A stretch of DNA of 64,000 nucleotides from Bacteroidia bacterium. Its GTDB lineage: Bacteria > Bacteroidota > Bacteroidia > Cytophagales > Cyclobacteriaceae. The translations under genes were made by a program, and so were the position numbers. Of the stretch, positions 1 through 6,216 are shown in pieces. Each line of letters starts with the position of its first letter. Position 1 is the stretch's first letter. The notes under the pieces are model-generated. The model ran no database searches and was not told the origin of the DNA. It saw only the letters and a program-made list of their open reading frames with translations. Location of the stretch: assembly GCA_030432655.1 (NCBI GenBank), contig JAUILA010000011.1, forward strand, positions 62,001 through 126,000, given 5' to 3'.

Positions 1-553
1 CGGTCACTTCCATGCCCTGCTGCCGCATATCCACTTTGGACACCACAACACTTTTGGCATTTTTCCAGAAGTAGTAATCACCCGGCTCCAGCACTCTGTC
101 TGCCTTGCCGTCAATGAACAGGACACCCCGTTCACTGGATTCCACGCGGCATACACGCACATACGGAACCAGCTCCGGACGCTTGATCAGATCAATCCGG
201 ATATCTTCGGTAATATCCACCTTGCTGATATCGGCTGTCACAAATGAATAATCCTTCAGTCCTTTCCAGAACGCGCATATTCCCGGAGTATGCACTTGCC
301 GGAGAATGCCCGATTCAAAACGGAGCACCAGCTGTGTGTCCTTTACTTCCAGGACATGCAGCATAGATGCCAGCGTCTTATCCCTCAGGAGGATCTCCAG
401 TTCAGTAACAGGTTCGAAGGGCATCGCCATATTGCAGGTATACACTGTATCCCTCAGTGACACCCAATGAACCCCGGCAGTGAGTACTTTCCGGTAATTG
501 CCATTCCGGTAGACCAGGCCTGCCCGGCCTTCATAAATTCTAACCCTTTTCAT
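1..553 (-). CDS. Slipin-family SPFH/Band-7 protein, N-terminal part
   Basis: The frame opens at an ATG at 553 and stays open for 184 codons to the left edge, so the gene is partial and its C-terminus lies outside the window. It starts MKRVRIYEGRAGLVYRNGNY, followed by a segment with GVHWV and DITEDIRIDL. This is the N-terminal pattern of slipin/prohibitin-type proteins, with a short beta-rich region before the SPFH core and no signal peptide. SPFH proteins form membrane-bound oligomeric scaffolds. In proteobacterial RNA-repair operons a slipin-type gene sits near rtcB and rtcA. The upstream neighbours on the same strand are tRNA-like sequences (870-1544), which supports that link. No clear Shine-Dalgarno precedes the ATG, only an A/G-rich stretch. 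Family call is from residue pattern only. Confidence 0.75.
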   Translation of the reverse strand, partial: MKRVRIYEGRAGLVYRNGNYRKVLTAGVHWVSLRDTVYTCNMAMPFEPVTELEILLRDKTLASMLHVLEVKDTQLVLRFESGILRQVHTPGICAFWKGLKDYSFVTADISKVDITEDIRIDLIKRPELVPYVRVCRVESSERGVLFIDGKADRVLEPGDYYFWKNAKSVVVSKVDMRQQGMEVT

Positions 554-869
554 TTTTCTTTTCGGTTAATTGTTATAATTCATTTATAATTATCAGCCAA
601 TAATTCTCATGTAAGAAAGTCTGTGCGCCAATTCCATTACCTGTTGATGGAGAATGACTTAAGTACTGCCAATACAATCACAGGTTCAATAAATTCCAAG
701 CCCGGAACGGCATCCTTAAAAGGACGTATTCCAGACGGGAACTACTGAAGCCATGATGATCAGACAGACGGTATCCGCCTTTCCCTGATCAGCAGACAAT
801 TGCTCCGCAAGTCCATCCGGGATGAATTCGCGGGGAATGTCCGCACAGCTTTCTGCCGGATCGTTTTAA
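554..869. other. Intergenic stretch without a recognised gene
   Basis: The 316 bases between the slipin start and the tRNA-like cluster contain no convincing gene. On the minus strand a frame of about 48 codons without a usual start codon reads protein-like between roughly 866 and 717, but I cannot assign it. The stretch would be the 5' leader of the slipin mRNA if that gene is transcribed together with the tRNA-like cluster. An inverted repeat around 700-740 could fold weakly. Confidence 0.4.
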
Positions 870-953
870 GGAAGCGACCCACTTCCGGGACGGTTTTTCA
901 GACCGTCGTGACTCACGTTAACAGCGTGATGCTCTACCACTGAGCTACAGGCC
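870..953 (-). ncRNA. tRNA-Asn-like RNA with altered T arm and no acceptor 3' strand
   Basis: Read on the minus strand from 953, the sequence begins GGCCTGTAGCTCAGTGGTAG, a normal tRNA 5' strand and D arm. A perfect five-pair anticodon stem follows (TCACG/CGTGA) around loop CTGTTAA, anticodon GTT. After this the molecule departs from a tRNA. The third arm is a six-pair stem (889-894 with 902-907) with a seven-base loop CTGAAAA instead of the TTCRANY T loop. No 3' strand complementary to GGCCTGT follows. Instead there is a five-pair, seven-base-loop hairpin (870-874 with 882-886). It cannot be charged as a normal tRNA, so I read it as a tRNA-like RNA or pseudo-tRNA of the slipin-linked cluster. 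Confidence 0.6.
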
Positions 954-962
954 TCAAACCTG

Positions 963-1016
963 GCGGGACTCGAACCCGCGCATTGGTGGTCATTGTTCTA
1001 CCGTTGAACTACCCGC
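963..1016 (-). ncRNA. tRNA-Gly-like RNA lacking an anticodon arm
   Basis: On the minus strand the unit starts GCGGGTAGTTCAACGGTAGAA, like the 5' half of a Bacteroidota tRNA-Gly. It ends with a perfect T arm, GCGGG-TTCGAGT-CCCGC (963-979). Between them only about 14 bases remain, containing two direct copies of CAATG, so no anticodon stem-loop can form. The 3' acceptor strand is also missing. The unit is joined to the next by a CCCGC-TAA-GCGGG hairpin (1012-1024). It looks like a tRNA from which the anticodon hairpin has been removed, either by decay or because only the D/T-arm fold is needed. Confidence 0.6.
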
Positions 1017-1020
1017 TAAG

Positions 1021-1092
1021 CGGGGAAGGAATCGAACCTTCACTCATGACCTGTGGAAAACAACAGTTGCCCGACAGCAGTATACCAACCCC
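1021..1092 (-). ncRNA. tRNA-like RNA of unclear identity
   Basis: The unit is 72 nt long. Its 3' end carries a perfect T arm, GAAGG-TTCGATT-CCTTC, and its 5' GGGG can pair with the terminal CCCC. The middle contains a hairpin CTGTTG-TTTT-CCACAG with one mismatch. This would be the anticodon arm, but the loop has the wrong size and no anticodon can be assigned with confidence. The D-arm region (TATACTGCTGTCGGGC) does not form the usual four-pair stem. Its length and T arm relate it to the neighbouring units. Confidence 0.5.
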
Positions 1093-1099
1093 ATGGGAG

Positions 1100-1236
1100 G
1101 CACTGCGGAGCCATCTGAAACCCGCGCCCGGGCTGCCGGCACTTATCTTTTCCGCGCTCTCTTCCACTGTAGAAGAAAGATCTTTCGAACTGCATGCAGT
1201 TCTGTTACACATTTTACAGAACGTTATCTGTAAACA
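1100..1236. other. Structured spacer with adjacent perfect palindromes
   Basis: This stretch separates the tRNA-like units and is full of self-complementary sequence. GAAAGATCTTTC (1175-1186) is followed directly by GAACTGCATGCAGTTC (1187-1202); both are perfect palindromes. An imperfectly spaced GTTCTGT...ACAGAAC pair follows (about 1200-1223). CTTC...GAAG (1161-1175) and GCCCGGGC precede. It may be part of a larger structured RNA or a protein-binding region. No protein-coding signal is convincing. Confidence 0.45.
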
Positions 1237-1237
1237 G

Positions 1238-1309
1238 GGCGAGGCGAAGGAATCGAACCTAAACCGCCGGAACCACAACCCGGTATGCTGCCATTACAAC
1301 AGCCTCGCC
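1238..1309 (-). ncRNA. tRNA-His(GTG)-like RNA with weak T stem
   Basis: The ends form an eight-pair acceptor, GGCGAGGC/GCCTCGCC, as expected for tRNA-His with its extra G. The anticodon loop TTGTGGT (anticodon GTG at 1274-1276) sits on a CCGGG/TCCGG stem. The D arm can form GTTG/CAGC, but then two extra bases lie before the anticodon stem. The T stem is TTAGG against CCTTC, so only three of five pairs form. It may be a functional but sloppy tRNA-His or another member of the tRNA-like set; a covariance-model score would separate these. No CCA is encoded. Confidence 0.55.
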
Positions 1310-1474
1310 AAATGGGCTGTCCGAATGCGCATATTTCCATCGAACAACCCCATTGCCAAATACCCGGAGCTTTTTCAAACATCACGGAACAAACGGAATT
1401 CCGCTTATGGTCTTTAACCATTCTCCGGTTTGAGGAGACACCCGTTCTGCCTCTCCCTTAGCAATGCTCTTAGA

Positions 1475-1544
1475 TGCCGGGGAAGGATTCGAACCTTCGC
1501 CTGCTGGACCAAAACCAGCCGTCCTGCCATTGGACCACCCGGCA
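1475..1544 (-). tRNA. tRNA-Gln(TTG)
   Basis: All parts of a 70-nt tRNA fit on the minus strand: acceptor TGCCGGG/CCCGGCA, D stem GTCC/GGAC, anticodon stem GCTGG/CCAGC with loop TTTTGGT (anticodon TTG), a four-base variable loop and T arm GAAGG-TTCGAAT-CCTTC. No CCA is encoded, as is usual in this phylum. It is the first and only fully regular unit of the cluster and lies 16 bases after a terminator-like hairpin (1561-1590). Confidence 0.9.
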
Positions 1545-1560
1545 AAAATTTCCAGGACAT

Positions 1561-1590
1561 AAAAAAAGCCCGGTCTTTTCGGACCAGGCT
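1561..1590 (-). terminator. Terminator-like hairpin just before tRNA-Gln, with a 9-codon leader frame
   Basis: On the minus strand AGCC-T-GGTC... closes as AGCC/GGCT and GGTC/GACC stems (1567-1575 with 1582-1590) with one C-A mismatch, followed by seven T. No annotated gene ends here. A nine-codon frame (1598-1627, MIDSFIIVD) ends eight bases before the hairpin, which resembles an attenuator leader. That may be chance. Confidence 0.55.
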
Positions 1591-1733
1591 GAATAATTCA
1601 ATCAACGATTATGAATGAATCAATCATACCGATCCTTAACCGCCGGATATACCTGTCCCTCGCTGCGATCCTGACGGAAGGCGGCTATCGTGAGCATATG
1701 TAGTTTTAAACCCGGCATAATTTCTTATCAAAT

Positions 1734-1762
1734 AAAAAACCCGAACCAACTGGTCCGGGTTT
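1734..1762 (-). terminator. Intrinsic terminator, minus strand
   Basis: AAACCCG (1737-1743) pairs with CGGGTTT (1756-1762), and inner ACC pairs with GGT around a four-base loop. On the minus strand the stem runs into six T (complement of 1734-1739). It could end the transcript of the upstream frameshifted gene, although that gene stops more than 340 bases earlier. Confidence 0.6.
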
Positions 1763-1980
1763 ATAATATCTGTATAGTGCTAATATTATATCTTTCCAGA
1801 CCTGTATATATGAAGATGCCCCATCAGGTAATCCTGAAAGTGGTTGTTCTTCTCAATATGTAGTATACAATTTGTCATAAGTTTTTGCCCCTTTTTCAAA
1901 TGGGGGATGCAAGTATTGCAAAATTATTTTAATGCTACAAGTATAGTTGGGAAATTATTTTTGAAAAGGTCCAGATTGTT

Positions 1981-2091
1981 GTCATCCCCGGCGAACGAGA
2001 GTGAGACCGGGGATCCCGTAGCTATGAAGGATACATTTCATAGTTACGGGATCCCGGGTTATACGCGCTTCGGCCGAATCCCCGTAATGAC
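1981..2091. repeat. 111-bp palindromic repeat element
   Basis: The element begins GTCATCCCCGGCGAACGAGA and ends CCCCGTAATGAC, so its ends are complementary. Inside, a 19-base left arm (2010-2028, starting GGGATCCCGTAG) and right arm (2037-2055) match as inverted repeats at 18 of 19 positions around an eight-base loop. Short elements that open with GTCAT and a GC-rich CCCCGGCGAACGAGAGTGAG-type core are dispersed palindromic repeats in many genomes. It lies between genes and could fold as one long hairpin in DNA or RNA. Confidence 0.7.
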
Positions 2092-2105
2092 AGATTGAAT
2101 GTCAT

Positions 2106-3165
2106 TCACTTCACCCCGGCCTTCTCCAGTGTCTTCTCTCCTTCTTCCACATCTTCCTCATCAGCCGGTTCGGCCTCCTGATTTTTTTGTTCGCCTTCCA
2201 GTGGCTTCAAACACAGTTCAATGTACATCGGAAAATGATCCGAATTAATATCTTTTCCACGTTCTATTTGACGGACCATAAAATCGTCGGTGTGAAAGCA
2301 ATGGTCCAGGGGATAGCGCAAAAGAACATTGTTCGCATCGAACGTATTGAAAAAACCGCGTCCCTTTACGCGGATCAAGCAATCCGCTCAACCGCTGGAA
2401 AAGCCTCGTTGTGTGCGACCAGGCAACATCATTCATGTCTCCCACAACAATTACAGGGTTGGGATTTTTGTCGGCTTCACGGCCAACCATTACCAGTTCG
2501 GCATCCCGCTGGGTTGTGGAATCACTTTCTGAAGGTGACGGGGGTCGCGGATGTACCACATAGATCGAAACTTCCCTCCCTCCCAATTCAATATCAATAT
2601 CAAAAGAGGGTATATCATCCTTTACCCGGTATTTGGTTTCCGATTTAACAAATGGGATTCTTGACAACAACAGCATTCCGTAGGTGTTGTCGAGCGGCTC
2701 GGATTGGACATATTCATAATCCGAAAGGCTGTTTATAAGGGTATCCGCCCAGCCCTGATCGGTCTCCAGAGCCACGACAAGATCCGGACTGTATGATTCA
2801 ACCATTTCGATAAATTGACCATAATCACGGTTTTTCTGAAGCACATTGGCTTCCAGGATGGAAACCGAGGCATTCGCACATTCTTCAGTTCCTTCCACCT
2901 GTGGTTCAGGGATTATGGTGTAAGGATAAATGATATAAATCTGGTAAATGATTGCTATGATGCCCAGGCCTGCAAGCACTTTGGTCAGCCAGAAACCCCA
3001 GTCTGTCCACAACAAAACCGCGATAAGCAGAATAGCTGTCAGCACCGTAAGCTGGATATGGGGAAAATCGGAAATTCTGATCCACCATATATCCGACGGA
3101 ATGCGTTGGGCGGCAGTTAGAATAAGCATCAGGATCAGTGAGCCATAGAGAAGTTTTTTCTTCAC
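2106..3165 (-). pseudogene. Endonuclease/exonuclease/phosphatase family membrane protein, frameshifted
   Basis: From an ATG at 3165 the protein has three hydrophobic N-terminal segments and then an EEP fold: LVVALETD (catalytic Glu) and VVVGDMNDVAWS (Asp/Asn). At about 2355-2372 the frame breaks. The original frame runs on without family similarity to 2245, while a second frame (open to 2106) gives KGRGFFNTFD, the PLDH segment and INSDHFPMYIEL, the family C-terminus with the catalytic Asp-His. One extra base near GGGACGC accounts for the shift. A short acidic tail follows. The gene is broken by a real indel or a sequencing error, or decoded by a frameshift; no slippery heptamer is evident. 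Without the shift the SDH motif is lost and the enzyme should be inactive. Confidence 0.75.
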
Positions 3166-3302
3166 GGATTGGTGTTAAAGGTTGAAAGTTGTTATTTGCT
3201 TAATTAACAGGTCTCGTTATTTTTTGTTGAACTGCAACTTGGCAAGCTTCCATGTCAAAATCTAATTCGATATATTAATTTTTTTCCAGTTCTCATTTAC
3301 TC

Positions 3303-4106
3303 ATGATCAAAAAAATAGTTAAATACTTGCTGATTTTTCTTGTTGTGCTTTATACAGGTATCTGTATTGCATTCTATTTCTACCAGGAGAATCTTCTTTT
3401 TCATCCGCGAAAACTCGAGTCAGCGTATTCCATAGACATAGGCAGGTCGTATGAAGAAACAGACCTTCCGGTAAGTGAAAGTATTTCCATCAACACCCTG
3501 CTCATCCCGGCAGACTCATCAAAGGGAGTGGTCATTTATCTGCATGGCAATGCGGGCACCATTTATGACCGCGCAGACCAGGCTGAATTATTCAACCGGC
3601 TCGGCTATGATTTTTTTATGCCTGAGTACCGGGGGTATGGAAAAAGTGGTGGAAAGATTGAAAGCGAGGAAGTAATGCAGGAGGATATCCAGAAAGCCTT
3701 TATTCATATTTCCCGTAAATATGATCCGGATAACATAATCATTCTCGGCTACTCCATGGGAACTGGTTTTGCTTCGCGGCTGGCGGCAAAAAACCATGCA
3801 AAAAGGTTGATCCTTCTTGCACCATGGTACAGTATTCCCTATTTAAAGAATCTGCACTACCCGATATTTCCTGATTTTCTGCTGAACTATGAATTTCCAA
3901 ACTACAAGTACTTGCAGGAAAGTAAAATGCCAGTAACCATCTTTCACGGCGACGAGGATACACTGATTCCCCTGGAGAATTCAATTCAGTTATCAGATTT
4001 TTTTAAGCCTGAAGACGAACTGATCATTCTCCCGCAGCAACAGCACAACGGAATTCCCTGGAATGAAGAATACCAGACAAAAGTGAGGGAACTGATCAAT
4101 AATTAA
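3303..4106 (+). CDS. Alpha/beta hydrolase, BEM46/ABHD13-like
   Basis: The 267-residue protein has one N-terminal membrane anchor (about residues 7-27) and a hydrolase domain. YLHGNAGT (about 79-86) is the oxyanion region, GYSMGTG carries the nucleophile Ser151, HGDEDTLIP supplies the acid (Asp219), and QQQHNG gives His248. This matches the BEM46-type serine hydrolases of bacteria, whose substrates are mostly unknown; an ester or lipid is likely. Its stop codon overlaps that of the convergent DUF4861 gene by four bases. It stands alone on the plus strand and is probably not part of the uronate regulon. Confidence 0.85.
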   Translation: MIKKIVKYLLIFLVVLYTGICIAFYFYQENLLFHPRKLESAYSIDIGRSYEETDLPVSESISINTLLIPADSSKGVVIYLHGNAGTIYDRADQAELFNRLGYDFFMPEYRGYGKSGGKIESEEVMQEDIQKAFIHISRKYDPDNIIILGYSMGTGFASRLAAKNHAKRLILLAPWYSIPYLKNLHYPIFPDFLLNYEFPNYKYLQESKMPVTIFHGDEDTLIPLENSIQLSDFFKPEDELIILPQQQHNGIPWNEEYQTKVRELINN

Positions 4107-5101
4107 ATTGCTTCCCCCTCATTCAACAACTGTAATTGTTCGCTGAGATAAGCTTGAAAACCTTCAAGGTCCTTGATTCCTCCCGGCTCCTGCTCCCAGG
4201 CTCCGAGGAAATAGAAATAAAAAGGCTCACTCATGGGCCTGAAAACAACGAGGTGGTCAAATTCACCCTCCATAGTTTCGGCTGCCTCTGAAGTTTTATA
4301 AAAGATAGCCATTCCCAGCTTGTCCGGCACAAGTGTCTGTACGCCGTAGGTTGCAATATAGGCCCATTCTCCGTTTTCAGAAGTTCCTGACAGAAATTCA
4401 GTACTGTCATGCCTGACGATACCCGTGCTGAGCCCTTCCACTTCCATGGAGGGTGTCAGGCGATGCTTGGTGGCGCGCGAATCCGGTTTAATGGAATACT
4501 CGGAGGTGAGGTCCATGCTGACATCACCTGTTTTCCAGCCATAATAATTAACGGTAACAGACGATTGATCGGCTGCATTGTTTACTTCAGCCGTGGTGCT
4601 GTCCACCTGCTCAAAGTGCATGACCTCGTCATTAACCAGCCGCCCGACAGAACCTATTCCAAGCGATGAACCAACTTTCAGAATATCCATGCCCCATTCT
4701 GAAGGCTCATGATAGGAATCATATCCGTCCTGTCCGACCTCGTCAAGCACCATATCCGTGGTTAGCTTTCCGAAAATGTCCGTTGCATTCCGCCAGTCCA
4801 GATAGAGACGGTATCCTACCAGGTTGCTTTCCCAGCCCGGACCTTCGTAACGGATATAATAGGAATGATCTGTCACCTCATCAGGAACTCGCAGAAAATC
4901 CACATTGACAAACCGCTCCCCGCCTTCGTACACCCGGTCATTCCAGGAGCCCCCTGTATAATGGGATAGTTCGGCGTATGTTTTTGACGGTACGGGCTCG
5001 GCTGCAGGTGCCTCAGCAACCGTTTCCTGCTCTTTTGTTTCCTGTGTCTGACACGCACCAAAGCCAATCAGAACCACTAAAATGATGAATTTCTGTTTCA
5101 T
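4103..5101 (-). CDS. DUF4861 family lipoprotein
   Basis: The 332-residue product has a lipoprotein signal ending in a lipobox (IGFGAC) and then a linker rich in E, A and P. The body, with GERFVNVDFLRVP and YIRYEGPGWESNLVGYRLYLDW, matches DUF4861, a beta-rich family found in Bacteroidota loci for pectin, alginate and other uronate-containing glycans. The biochemical role is not known to me; glycan binding or breakdown is plausible. The 14-bp LacI-type operator lies 15 bases upstream of the start, as it does for kduI, so the gene belongs to the same regulon. It is divergent from the regulator gene and shares a 96-bp control region with it. Confidence 0.8.
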   Translation of the reverse strand: MKQKFIILVVLIGFGACQTQETKEQETVAEAPAAEPVPSKTYAELSHYTGGSWNDRVYEGGERFVNVDFLRVPDEVTDHSYYIRYEGPGWESNLVGYRLYLDWRNATDIFGKLTTDMVLDEVGQDGYDSYHEPSEWGMDILKVGSSLGIGSVGRLVNDEVMHFEQVDSTTAEVNNAADQSSVTVNYYGWKTGDVSMDLTSEYSIKPDSRATKHRLTPSMEVEGLSTGIVRHDSTEFLSGTSENGEWAYIATYGVQTLVPDKLGMAIFYKTSEAAETMEGEFDHLVVFRPMSEPFYFYFLGAWEQEPGGIKDLEGFQAYLSEQLQLLNEGEAI

Positions 5102-5115
5102 GGGAATACAAGTTG

Positions 5116-5129
5116 TGTAATCGATTACA
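5116..5129. promoter_or_regulatory. LacI-type operator
   Basis: The perfect palindrome TGTAATCGATTACA lies in the divergent region between the DUF4861 gene and the LacI regulator gene. The CG centre and A/T-rich flanks are typical for LacI-family operators. The identical 14-mer recurs at 16827-16840 with the same distance (15 bases) to a start codon. At this position a bound repressor would block the DUF4861 transcript and might also affect the regulator's own promoter. Confidence 0.8.
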
Positions 5130-5196
5130 AAATCTATAAATTTCTTTCATCCCAACCAACTTTATTGCATTTTTATTACCTGAAAATCCGGCTGAA

Positions 5197-6216
5197 ATGT
5201 CCCGCAAGACTACCATTTATGATATTGCCAGAGAGCTGAACATAACTGCCGCTACGGTATCCCGTGCGCTGAATAATAATCCGCGCATTAGTGAATCAAC
5301 ACGTAAGCGTGTACTGGAAACTGCCGCTGCCATGAATTATGAGCCAAATAAGCTCGCATTGGCCCTGAAGCATGGCAAATCATACAATGTTGGCGTGGTG
5401 GTTCCCAATATTGACCGGAATTTCTTTGCCGCCATCATACGGGGCATTGAAGACGAACTTTATCCGCACGGCTACCAGGTTATCATTTGCCAGACACATG
5501 AAGAAGAAACACGTGAAGCGGAGATCATTGGGACATTGCTAAACGCACAGATTGACGGGATTCTGATGTCCATCTCTACCGGAACGGCGGACGCGGCTCA
5601 CTTTCAGGCGATCCTCAATAAGAATGTTCCCCTGGTCCTGTTTGACCGCAACCTTTCCCTGGAGGGTGTGAGTTCGGTGACCATCGATGATTTTGCAGGC
5701 GGTTACGACGCAACGTCGCACCTTATCAAACAAGGCTGCCGCAGGATAGCTCATCTTACGGTTGACCCTTCCCTTGATATCTACCACAACCGGATGGAGG
5801 GATACAAACAAGCGCTCAGGGACAATCGCATCGAAATCAATGAGGCGTACATAATTACCAGCGTCAATTCCACGGAAGGCGGACAGGATGCTGTTAACCA
5901 ACTTATGGCATTACCTGAGCCCCCTGATGCCATCCATGCTTCCAGTGATTATATTGCCCTGGGGGCCATCCAGCGGCTGCATCAGCTGGGAATAAAAATT
6001 CCTGATGAATTTTGTGTAATAGGATTCAGCAACGAGCCTTTTACCCGCTTTATGGAATTATCGATGTCGTCCGTCGATCAGTCACCGGTAGAGATGGGCC
6101 GCACTGCCGCCCGGGTTTTCCTGGATCAGCTGGAGAATAATACGCAGGAAGCGGCAAAAGTTGTCCTGCCGGCAAAATTGTGCCTGCGCAAATCATCCGT
6201 TCGCAAATCTGATTAA
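5197..6216 (+). CDS. LacI-family transcriptional regulator
   Basis: The 339-residue protein starts with a LacI helix-turn-helix (TIYDIARELNITAATVSRAL) and hinge, followed by a periplasmic-binding-protein-like effector domain (GVVVPNIDRNFFAAIIRGIE onward). Its position beside the DUF4861 gene and the uronate operon, and the shared palindromic operator, make it the likely local repressor. The effector is probably a uronate catabolite such as 2-keto-3-deoxygluconate; that is inference. The stop codon overlaps the stop of uxaA on the other strand by four bases (TTAA). Confidence 0.92.
   Translation: MSRKTTIYDIARELNITAATVSRALNNNPRISESTRKRVLETAAAMNYEPNKLALALKHGKSYNVGVVVPNIDRNFFAAIIRGIEDELYPHGYQVIICQTHEEETREAEIIGTLLNAQIDGILMSISTGTADAAHFQAILNKNVPLVLFDRNLSLEGVSSVTIDDFAGGYDATSHLIKQGCRRIAHLTVDPSLDIYHNRMEGYKQALRDNRIEINEAYIITSVNSTEGGQDAVNQLMALPEPPDAIHASSDYIALGAIQRLHQLGIKIPDEFCVIGFSNEPFTRFMELSMSSVDQSPVEMGRTAARVFLDQLENNTQEAAKVVLPAKLCLRKSSVRKSD

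Noticed and set aside
983-1417. A 144-codon plus-strand open frame and two minus-strand frames of 65-89 codons over the tRNA-like cluster
   Set aside because: They run through the tRNA-Gln-like T arms and palindromes, have low-complexity composition and no family pattern; RNA structure explains the sequence better.
2187-2648. A 153-codon plus-strand frame opposite the EEP-family gene
   Set aside because: It is the antisense shadow of conserved EEP codons and has no coding character of its own.
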